Source: JAXGPP01 sp964436865 (GTDB lineage: Bacteria; Planctomycetota; Planctomycetia; Pirellulales; Thermoguttaceae). Taken from it: a stretch of DNA of 7,790 nt. The notes under the pieces are model-generated. The model saw only the letters and a program-made list of their open reading frames with translations. It had not been told where the DNA came from and did not search any database. Shown one piece after another: positions 1-5,555 of the stretch (positions are counted from its first letter, which is position 1; every line of letters begins with the position of its first letter). The DNA lies in NCBI GenBank assembly GCA_964436865.1, contig CAYTFK010000327.1, forward strand, positions 1 to 7,790, read 5' to 3'. The position numbers and the translations under genes were made by a program.

Positions 1-54
1 AAAGCAGTGGGAAAAGTACTCTCGCCGGAGGATATCCAGAAGTTGTTGGCATAG
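1..54 (+). CDS. C-terminal end of an upstream gene (partial)
   Basis: An open frame runs from base 1 to a TAG stop at 52-54 and gives 17 residues, KAVGKVLSPEDIQKLLA. The start lies outside the window. The stretch KVLSPEDIQK resembles the end of the thioredoxin-fusion protein at 5556-6773, which has KMVLSPAQIQK close to its C-terminus, so the missing gene may be a related redox protein. The match is short and this is only a suggestion. The stop is 25 nt before the next start, which fits co-transcription with the genes downstream. The product itself cannot be named from this fragment. Confidence 0.5.
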   Translation, partial: KAVGKVLSPEDIQKLLA

Positions 55-79
55 CACAAGCTACTGAAGGAGCCCTGGT

Positions 80-469
80 ATGGCTGATCAAAATGCCCCA
101 TCACCGGCGTGCGCGTGCAGCGCCGCGCCGAAACTGATTTTCGCCTGTTCGGGAGCGGCCGATGTGGGCCACGTCTCGGACCTGGCGGCCCGGAAGCTCA
201 CCGCCGAGGGAGTGGGCAAGATGTTTTGCCTGGCAGGCGTCGGCGGACGCGTGAGCGGCATCGTCGCCACGACGCAAGCGGCCGAGTCGATCCTGGCCAT
301 CGACGGTTGCCCGTTGGATTGCGTCCGCAAGACGCTCGAGGAAGCCGGTTTCACGAAGTTCGAGCACCTGCGACTCAACGACCTCGGCATGGAAAAAGGC
401 AAGACTCCCGCCAGCGATGAGAACGTCGCCACGGTCGTCGGCCGCGCCAAGGCGCTCATGACCGCCTGA
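80..469 (+). CDS. Putative zinc-binding protein, DGC domain family
   Basis: This is a 129-residue soluble protein with no signal peptide or membrane segment. The family is named after its Asp-Gly-Cys motif, here D75-G76-C77, followed by C81 (DGCPLDC). Other conserved-looking parts are FACSGAADVGHVSDLAARKL (C23, D28, H31) and MFCLAGVGGR (C50). The family is described as putatively zinc-binding and its biochemical role is not settled. C11 and C13 near the N-terminus add more thiols. The start is supported by GAAGGAG at 66-72, seven bases before the ATG. It is followed after 18 nt by the first ArsF-like gene. In this context a cytoplasmic metal- or thiol-binding accessory role for mercury or arsenic is plausible, but that is inference. 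The family call is firm and the function is not. Confidence 0.85.
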   Translation: MADQNAPSPACACSAAPKLIFACSGAADVGHVSDLAARKLTAEGVGKMFCLAGVGGRVSGIVATTQAAESILAIDGCPLDCVRKTLEEAGFTKFEHLRLNDLGMEKGKTPASDENVATVVGRAKALMTA

Positions 470-473
470 ACCG

Positions 474-480
474 AAGGAGG
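474..480 (+). promoter_or_regulatory. Strong ribosome binding site of the first ArsF-like gene
   Basis: AAGGAGG, a near-perfect anti-16S match, ends seven bases before the ATG at 488. It is the strongest Shine-Dalgarno sequence seen in the window and fixes that start. Confidence 0.85.
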
Positions 481-487
481 ACGTTTC

Positions 488-1078
488 ATGACCGTCAAGG
501 ACGCTGCCACCAATTCACTGCTCATGTTCGTCGCGGCGACGTGCGTGGCGCTGGTGGTACGGGCACTCCCTCAGCCGCAGCAATCCCAGGCAGGATCGAC
601 GACTTCAGTGGCCGCCACGAAAGCCGGCGGCGCGGCGACGCCTGCCATCGAGGACGGGGTCGTGGTCTACTACCTGCACAGCAACGTTCGCTGCGACACC
701 TGCCGCACCATTGAGGCCTATGCCAAGGAGGCGGTCGAGTCGGGCTTCGCCGACGAGTTGCAGGCGGGGACAATCCAGTGGCAGGTGGTCAATTACGAAT
801 CGCCGGGCAACGAGCACTTTGCCACCGACTATGAGACGGTCGCCCCCAATGTTGTGCTGGTGAAGTTCAAGGGCGGCAAGCAGGTCGACTGGAAGGGGTT
901 GCCCGAGGTGTGGGAGCATACGGGCGACAAATCCGCTTTTGTGAACTTCGTTCAGTCGAGCCTGCGCGACTTCCTCGGCGACGGGCAGACTGCCTCGGCC
1001 GAGACACCGACGGCGGCGGCCATGCTGGAGTCAAGCCTTAGAGACGCTCCGCTTCCCGATCTTCCACTACCGGAGTAG
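488..1078 (+). CDS. ArsF-family thioredoxin-like protein, copy 1 (nitrophenyl compound nitroreductase subunit ArsF family)
   Basis: This 196-residue protein has an N-terminal hydrophobic segment (about residues 10-27) that looks like a signal anchor, then a low-complexity linker rich in Ala, Thr and Gln. A thioredoxin-like domain starts near residue 56. The core motif is VVYYLHSNVRCDTCRTIE with a CxxC at C69/C72. P120 in VAPNVV sits where thioredoxins carry the cis-proline. I recognise the wording (YYLH-x-x-x-RCxTC-x-x-I) as that of the family named after ArsF of the Shewanella arsEFG nitroaromatic-arsenical system. The protein is probably anchored in the membrane with the domain outside the cytoplasm. 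A C-terminal tail of about 40 residues, rich in Ala and Pro, repeats SSLRD and is absent from the two other copies here. It lies 5 nt before the thioredoxin lipoprotein gene. The family call is good; the substrate here is unknown. Confidence 0.78.
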   Translation: MTVKDAATNSLLMFVAATCVALVVRALPQPQQSQAGSTTSVAATKAGGAATPAIEDGVVVYYLHSNVRCDTCRTIEAYAKEAVESGFADELQAGTIQWQVVNYESPGNEHFATDYETVAPNVVLVKFKGGKQVDWKGLPEVWEHTGDKSAFVNFVQSSLRDFLGDGQTASAETPTAAAMLESSLRDAPLPDLPLPE

Positions 1079-1083
1079 CACCC

Positions 1084-1587
1084 ATGCAGCCAGCACGCTC
1101 ACGATCAGCGAGGTCAGCACAGCGCGGGTTTGCCTTCGTCGTCATTTGCGCCATTGCTGCCGGCGGGATCTTCTCCGGCTGCAAGCGGTCAGCGGAGCCG
1201 GGGCCGGCGGCCGAGACGGCTGCCGGGCAAGCGGTCGTTTCTACTTCCTCCGCTCCGGGCATCCCACGCCTGGTGGATCTGGGGGCCGGCAAGTGCATCC
1301 CGTGCAAAATGATGGCCCCGATCCTGGATGAACTGAAGGAGGAGTACGCCGGTTCGCTGGATGTCGTCTTCATCGATGTCTGGGAAGACTCGAGCGCCGG
1401 GGAGAAGTACGGCATCGAGACAATCCCCACGCAGATATTCTACGGCCCGGACGGCAAGGAGCTGTTCCGGCACGTGGGGTTCATTGCCAAGGAGGACATC
1501 CTCGCCAAATGGGAGGAGCTGGGCTTTCCGCTGGAGAAGACGTCGACCGACTCGCCCTCCACTGAAGCGGCCGACGCGGCCGGATGA
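1084..1587 (+). CDS. Thioredoxin-family lipoprotein
   Basis: This is a 167-residue protein. The N-terminus has a positively charged region (RSRSARSAQR), a hydrophobic core (residues 16-31) and a likely lipobox, IFSGC, with C33 as the lipidation site, so the domain is expected outside the cytoplasm on a lipid anchor. After an Ala-rich linker the thioredoxin fold follows: RLVDLG, the active site C71-I-P-C74, DVVFIDVWED, and cis-Pro P115 in ETIPTQIF. The C-terminal tail is short, acidic and Ala-rich. CIPC differs from the classical CGPC and is shared with the fusion protein at 5556-6773, with matching wording (CIPCK-M-AP, IPTQIF, GKE, ILxKW-ELG), so the two are paralogues. GGAG at 1072-1075, overlapping the end of the previous gene, is the likely ribosome site. 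The role is probably thiol-disulfide exchange with ArsF-like partners and the ArsG-like membrane protein (inference). Confidence 0.85.
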   Translation: MQPARSRSARSAQRGFAFVVICAIAAGGIFSGCKRSAEPGPAAETAAGQAVVSTSSAPGIPRLVDLGAGKCIPCKMMAPILDELKEEYAGSLDVVFIDVWEDSSAGEKYGIETIPTQIFYGPDGKELFRHVGFIAKEDILAKWEELGFPLEKTSTDSPSTEAADAAG

Positions 1588-1633
1588 TTGTTCGTCTGCA
1601 AGAACTGCAATCCACATTGACTCGAACCAGGAC

Positions 1634-1638
1634 AAGGA
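1634..1638 (+). promoter_or_regulatory. Ribosome binding site deciding the start of ArsF copy 2
   Basis: AAGGA lies eight bases before the ATG at 1647. It favours that codon over the in-frame ATG at 1584, which overlaps the previous stop as ATGA and would put a charged 21-residue stretch ahead of an otherwise normal signal sequence. Confidence 0.65.
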
Positions 1639-1646
1639 TTTCCGCG

Positions 1647-2117
1647 ATGAAACGAACTGCCTTTGGTCTGAACATCGTCGCCGTGCTGGCCGCCGCGACT
1701 TTCGCGCTGGTGCTTGCCGGAAAGGTTTCTCCCGCCCGGTCGGCGGACGGGGCGGCGGCGCCTTCGCATCAGGTGATCGCCTGCTACTTCCACCGCACGG
1801 TTCGCTGCCCGACTTGCCGGACGATCAGCGCGTATATCGAGGAGTCGGTGAAGGCCCGCTTTGCCGCCCAACTGCAAGACGGCAGCGTCAAGCTGACGAT
1901 GATCGACTTCCAGGATCCGAGGAATCAGAACTTCACCCAGGCGTACCGCATCACCGGTCCGACGCTGGTAATCATGGATGTGAAGGACGGCAAGGTGGCC
2001 GCCTGGAAGCAGGCGCCGAAGGTGTGGAGCCTCGTCGGTCAGAAGGATCAGTTCTTCAGGTACGTTCAGGGCGAGGTGCAGAGCTATCTTCAGGGCAGCG
2101 CCACGGCGGCGCGGTGA
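1647..2117 (+). CDS. ArsF-family thioredoxin-like protein, copy 2
   Basis: Starting at 1647 the protein has 156 residues and opens with a good export signal: MKR, then a hydrophobic run (residues 8-24), then a possible cleavage region near SPARSA. The thioredoxin-like domain has CYFHRTVRCPTCRTI with CxxC at C54/C57 and ITGPTLVIM, where P105 fills the cis-proline position. Downstream it shares DxKDGKVAxWK and KVW-L-G with copy 1. It lacks the long tail of copy 1. An upstream in-frame ATG at 1584 would give 177 residues but spoils the signal peptide. The gene lies 37 nt before the ArsG-like gene; an adjacent ArsF-ArsG pair is the arrangement known from arsEFG-type operons. It probably acts outside the cytoplasm as a thiol-dependent partner of that membrane protein. 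The exact substrate, arsenical, mercurial or simply protein disulfides, cannot be read from the sequence. Confidence 0.78.
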   Translation: MKRTAFGLNIVAVLAAATFALVLAGKVSPARSADGAAAPSHQVIACYFHRTVRCPTCRTISAYIEESVKARFAAQLQDGSVKLTMIDFQDPRNQNFTQAYRITGPTLVIMDVKDGKVAAWKQAPKVWSLVGQKDQFFRYVQGEVQSYLQGSATAAR

Positions 2118-2154
2118 GCATGAAGGAGAGGGTCCTGTTCACGGAGGCGACACG

Positions 2155-2895
2155 ATGACCGAGTATCTGATTGGGATCGGCTCGGCCCTGTGGCTGGGGA
2201 TACTGACTTCCATCAGTCCCTGCCCGTTGGCCACCAACATCGCCGCCATCTCCTACATCGGCCGCAAGGTGGGAAGCTCGCGGCAGATATTCCTCTCCGG
2301 GTTGCTCTATACGGTCGGGCGGACCGCGGCGTATCTCGGGCTGGCGATCGTGCTGGTCGCCAGCGTGCTCTCGGTGCCGCAGATCTCGCTTTTCTTGCAG
2401 AAGTACATGCACCTGGTGCTGGGGCCGATCCTGATCGTCGTGGGCATGTTCCTGATGGGACTGATCGAGTTCAACGTGGGGGGCGGCGGCATGGGCGGCG
2501 GGCTCCAGAAGCGCGTCGACCGGATGGGCATATGGGGCGCCCTGCTGCTGGGGATCGTCTTTGCGTTGACGTTCTGCCCGACGTCGGCGGCGTTGTTTTT
2601 CGGCAGCCTGGTGCCCTTGTCGCTGAAGGTCAACTCCAGCGTGACGCTGCCGGCGGTGTACGGCGTGGGGACCGCGCTGCCGGTGATCGTCTTTGCCGTG
2701 CTGCTGGCCACCAGCGCCCAGTCGGTCGGCAAGGCGTACAACATCCTGGCCAAGATCGAATGGTGGGCACGGATGGCCACGGGGTTGATCTTCATCCTGG
2801 TGGGCGTGCACTTCTCGCTGAAATACGTCCACCGCATCGACCTGGTGGACCCGGTGTGGAGGATGGTGACGACGGCGGAGAATGTGACCGGATGA
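2155..2895 (+). CDS. ArsG-family permease / CcdA-DsbD-type membrane protein
   Basis: This 246-residue protein has about six hydrophobic membrane segments. It has one Cys-Pro in the first segment (SISPCPLATN, C23) and another in the fourth (LTFCPTSAALFFG, C141). That internal two-fold pattern is the hallmark of the CcdA/DsbD transmembrane family, which passes electrons from cytoplasmic thioredoxin to outer thiol proteins. The specific wording (SPCPLATNIAAISYIGR, FLSGLLYTVGRTAAY) matches proteins named ArsG, described as an efflux permease for trivalent aromatic aminoarsenicals. A Gly-rich loop (residues about 107-115) separates the halves. The start has GGAGG at 2143-2147. Placed after ArsF copy 2 and before the DUF1573-hgcAB block, it could export an organometal(loid) or supply reducing power to the exported thioredoxin/ArsF proteins; the sequence does not decide between them. 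A decayed copy lies at 7281-7446. Confidence 0.85.
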   Translation: MTEYLIGIGSALWLGILTSISPCPLATNIAAISYIGRKVGSSRQIFLSGLLYTVGRTAAYLGLAIVLVASVLSVPQISLFLQKYMHLVLGPILIVVGMFLMGLIEFNVGGGGMGGGLQKRVDRMGIWGALLLGIVFALTFCPTSAALFFGSLVPLSLKVNSSVTLPAVYGVGTALPVIVFAVLLATSAQSVGKAYNILAKIEWWARMATGLIFILVGVHFSLKYVHRIDLVDPVWRMVTTAENVTG

Positions 2896-2916
2896 GCCGA
2901 AACGGGGGAGTATGAG

Positions 2917-3942
2917 ATGAACTATACTCGCCAACAGCAAGCCATCCCGACAATCCGAGTCGCAATGGGCCCGGGATTGTTGACGATTCTCTTGCTTACG
3001 AGCACCTGCTCCGCCCAGGAATGGGCGGAGAAGATGTTCCAGACGCGGAGCCACAACTTCGGGACGATTGCGCGCGCGGCCAAGGCAGAGTACGCCTTTG
3101 AGCTCACAAATCTGTACGTGGAAGATATTCACATCGCCAGCGTCCGGTCGAGCTGCGGCTGCACCACGCCGCGGATCGAGAAGGATACGCTCAAGAGCTA
3201 CGAGCAGGGGGCGATCGTCGCGCATATCAATAGCGACCGATTCCTCGGCAACCAGGGGGCGACTCTTACCGTCACGATCGACAGACCATATTTCGCTCAA
3301 GTCCTGCTACACGTTAAGGTCTTCGTCTACAGCGACGTGCTCCTTGAGCCATCCGGCATCTCGCTGGGCACGATCGCAGAAGGCAGCCCGGCCGAGCAGT
3401 CAATTCGCGTTCAGTATACGGGCCGGAGCGATTGGCAGATCACCGAGGTCAGAAGCGCCAATCCGCACTTAACGGCGACGGTGACGGAGGCATCGCGTCA
3501 GGGGGGACGCGTTACCTACGATCTGAAGGCCGTGCTCGCGAACAGCGCGCCGGCTGGCTATCTGAAGGACTACGTCTGGCTGATGACCAATGACCCTGGT
3601 ACGCCGCACATACCCGTGCCTGTGGAAGGCCAGATCCAGGCGGAGGTTACAGTCAGTCCATCATCTCTGTTCCTCGGAGTACTACGTCCCGGCCAAAGCG
3701 TGACCAAGCAGATTGTGGTGCGCGGCCGAACACCTTTTCAAGTCGATGCGGTTCGCGCGGACTGTGGCTGCCTGCATGCGGAAGTTCCTACGGACCAGAC
3801 ACCGAAGTCGCTTTACCTGGTTCCGGTCACGTTCACTGCGGGGCAGGAAGCCGGGAAGATGACGCAAACCGTTCTGATCGAGACCAATTCAGGCAGGACG
3901 GTCCTTCGTGTTCCCGCGCACGCGGTGATACAAATGCCGTAG
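2917..3942 (+). CDS. DUF1573 domain-containing exported protein
   Basis: This is a 341-residue protein with an N-terminal export signal (hydrophobic residues about 19-31, ending near CSAQ). Two Ig-like/ASPM-type beta domains follow. The first has HNFGTIARAAKAEYAFEL and the motif SSCGCTTPRIEK (C80/C82), typical of DUF1573. The second half repeats the pattern with FLGVLRPGQSVTKQI and ADCGC (C283/C285). Between them lies a beta-rich stretch with LEPSGISLGTI. This two-motif architecture and the phrase LYVEDIHIASVRSSCGC are, as I recall, common in Planctomycetota, where the function is unknown. The gene sits 21 nt after the ArsG-like gene and 28 nt before hgcA. GGGGGAG at 2904-2910 is a suitable ribosome site. 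A role in the outer-face thiol or metal chemistry of the cluster is possible but unproven. Confidence 0.88.
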   Translation: MNYTRQQQAIPTIRVAMGPGLLTILLLTSTCSAQEWAEKMFQTRSHNFGTIARAAKAEYAFELTNLYVEDIHIASVRSSCGCTTPRIEKDTLKSYEQGAIVAHINSDRFLGNQGATLTVTIDRPYFAQVLLHVKVFVYSDVLLEPSGISLGTIAEGSPAEQSIRVQYTGRSDWQITEVRSANPHLTATVTEASRQGGRVTYDLKAVLANSAPAGYLKDYVWLMTNDPGTPHIPVPVEGQIQAEVTVSPSSLFLGVLRPGQSVTKQIVVRGRTPFQVDAVRADCGCLHAEVPTDQTPKSLYLVPVTFTAGQEAGKMTQTVLIETNSGRTVLRVPAHAVIQMP

Positions 3943-3970
3943 AGATTAGCTGTGTTCAAGAGCACTCGCG

Positions 3971-5116
3971 ATGCCCGGAGACATGCTCAAGACCGACGCA
4001 GAACAAGCCGAGAAGCCATGCTGCTGCGCCATGGCTGGCAAGCAGACCGAGGTCCTTCAGAAGCCGCCGAGCACGAGCGAGCCTTGGGTTCTCGGTACGC
4101 TCGATTCACCCGTCGGCACGGTGCCGCAAGTGGATACCCGGCTGCGGCTGGCGGACCATCTTGGCGCCTGCCGGGTGCGGTGGGGGATTGGCCGGATGCG
4201 ATACCGAGTCGATCCGGGGCTTTATGCCGTGGGCCGACCAACGCCTGATTCACCCGTGCTCGTCTCGGCCAACTACAAGCTGAGCTTCGATCACCTGCGA
4301 TCTCAATTAGTGGGAGTGGACGCCTGGGTGCTCGTGCTGGACACGCGCGGCGTTAACGTCTGGTGTGCTGCCGGAAAAGGAACCTTTGGCACCGACGAGA
4401 TCGTTGGCCGTGTCAAGGCCAATCGATTGCACGAGATTGTTTCTCACCGCACGCTCGTCGTCCCGCAGCTTGGCGCACCTGGCGTGGCCGCGCATCAGGT
4501 GAAGAATCGCTGTGGATTTCGCGTCGTCTACGGCCCAGTGAGAGCAAGAGACGTCCCGGCATTTCTCGCCAGCGGCCTGAGAGCTACGCCGGCGATGCGG
4601 GAAGTAAGCTTTCCATTGCTCGACCGCGTGGCCCTGGTGCCGGTCGAGTTGGTGCGATGGGCGAAGTATGCCTTACTGATGGCAATTGCCATCGTTTTCC
4701 TTGCGGGTCTCGGGCCAGGCACGTTCTCCTGGCAGGAGGTGGCCGGCACTGGCGTGTTTTCGGGCGGCCTGTTCCTAGCGGTCTATATCGCGAGCAATGT
4801 CCTCGGCGCCGCGCTGCTTCCCTGGTTGCCCGGCCGGGCGCTGTCGTTGAAAGGAGCTTGTCTGGGAGTCGCTTTCGTCGCCGTCCTTGCGGGACTGGGT
4901 TGGCTCCCTTCCGGCTTCGGTGGAAGTCGGCTGGCAGTGCTCGGGTGGGCAATTCTTATTCCGGCGGTCACCAGTTTCATCACGATGAGCTTTGTGGGAT
5001 CGACCACATACACTTCCCTTTCGGGAGTACGCCGGGAAATGCGGATCGCCGTTCCGCTGCAATTGATTGCTGCGCTGGCGGGGATAGTTCTCTGGATTGC
5101 GGGAAGGTTTGTATAG
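3971..5116 (+). CDS. hgcA: HgcA, corrinoid methyltransferase for mercury methylation
   Basis: HgcA transfers a methyl group from its corrinoid cofactor to Hg(II), giving methylmercury. The 381-residue product has the soluble corrinoid-binding domain, related to the carbon monoxide dehydrogenase/acetyl-CoA synthase gamma subunit. It contains the diagnostic cap-helix motif N129-V-W-C132-A-A-G-K136, in which Cys132 corresponds to the cobalt-ligating cysteine (Cys93 in Pseudodesulfovibrio mercurii/ND132). Flanking family text includes LDTRGVN, GKGTFGTDEIV, PQLGAPGVAAH and GFRVVYGPVRARDVPAFL. Five hydrophobic segments between about residues 228 and 379 form the membrane domain. The N-terminus has three adjacent cysteines, C17-C19, and places the motif about 39 residues further in than in ND132. 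The ATG at 3971 has only a weak ribosome site (AAGAG at 3958-3962); in-frame ATGs at 3983 and 4031 are alternatives. hgcB follows after 38 nt. Confidence 0.96.
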   Translation: MPGDMLKTDAEQAEKPCCCAMAGKQTEVLQKPPSTSEPWVLGTLDSPVGTVPQVDTRLRLADHLGACRVRWGIGRMRYRVDPGLYAVGRPTPDSPVLVSANYKLSFDHLRSQLVGVDAWVLVLDTRGVNVWCAAGKGTFGTDEIVGRVKANRLHEIVSHRTLVVPQLGAPGVAAHQVKNRCGFRVVYGPVRARDVPAFLASGLRATPAMREVSFPLLDRVALVPVELVRWAKYALLMAIAIVFLAGLGPGTFSWQEVAGTGVFSGGLFLAVYIASNVLGAALLPWLPGRALSLKGACLGVAFVAVLAGLGWLPSGFGGSRLAVLGWAILIPAVTSFITMSFVGSTTYTSLSGVRREMRIAVPLQLIAALAGIVLWIAGRFV

Positions 5117-5154
5117 ATGCTCCGGTTGGCGCAATATCTGTCGATGAGGTGGCT

Positions 5155-5502
5155 ATGTCGCACCTGAAGTACCTTCGCAACGTGGTTTCGCTCCGACTGA
5201 ACGAAACGCGTTGCATCGGCTGCGAAATGTGTATCAATGTCTGCCCCCACGCCGTATTCCGGATGGAGGGCAAAAAGGCGAAAGTCGTCAACCACGATGG
5301 CTGCATGGAGTGTGGTGCGTGCGCGCGGAACTGCCCGACGATGGCCGTCACGGTCCATTCGGGCATTGGCTGTGTCTCGGCGATCATCAGAGCGGCCATT
5401 CGCGGCACGGAGCCGGTTTGCGAATGTGCCGGTGAGTCTCATGGGACCGAACGGGAAACCGACTCCGTGGATGCTGTTCGGCGGGTACATCCGCGGCTAT
5501 AA
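5155..5502 (+). CDS. hgcB: HgcB, dicluster 4Fe-4S ferredoxin of mercury methylation
   Basis: HgcB is the ferredoxin partner of HgcA. It is thought to re-reduce the corrinoid and hand over Hg(II). The 115-residue product begins MSHLKYLRNVVSLRLNETRC. It has two cluster motifs: C20-x2-C23-x2-C26-x3-C30-P and C50-x2-C53-x2-C56-x3-C60-P. C73 in HSGIGC falls exactly at the conserved Cys73 position needed for methylation. The usual adjacent C-terminal Cys pair is represented here by C89-E-C91. A further 24 residues follow, rich in Glu, Arg and Asp, making it about 20 longer than typical HgcB. GAGG at 5146-5149 supports the ATG at 5155. The open frame continues upstream to 4363, but that part overlaps hgcA out of frame and does not look like protein. 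The start and family are secure; the tail could reflect a frameshift (see findings). Confidence 0.94.
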   Translation: MSHLKYLRNVVSLRLNETRCIGCEMCINVCPHAVFRMEGKKAKVVNHDGCMECGACARNCPTMAVTVHSGIGCVSAIIRAAIRGTEPVCECAGESHGTERETDSVDAVRRVHPRL

Positions 5503-5555
5503 CAGGGGCGCGGGGCTTTGAATCCTACCAACTTGTGGCGAGAGGAGACTGAACC

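Noticed and set aside
1361..2158. A 265-codon + strand frame across the thioredoxin and ArsF copy 2 genes.
   Set aside because: It is an out-of-frame shadow with Arg/Ser/Pro-rich text; the overlapping frames contain clear CxxC domains and signal peptides.
2155..2895. Naming the membrane protein simply ccdA (cytochrome c biogenesis).
   Set aside because: The fold family is right, but no cytochrome c maturation genes are nearby and the text and ArsF partner fit the ArsG subgroup better.
2056..3300. A 414-codon open frame on the minus strand across arsG and DUF1573.
   Set aside because: It lies antisense to two clear genes, its translation is dominated by His, Arg, Gln and Asp with no recognisable domain, and it reflects the absence of A/T-rich stops in GC-rich sequence.
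4363..5154. Long open extension upstream of hgcB that could suggest a fused or longer HgcB.
   Set aside because: This part overlaps hgcA in another frame and reads as a shadow of it. HgcB homology starts at MSHLKYL, with its own ribosome site at 5146-5149.
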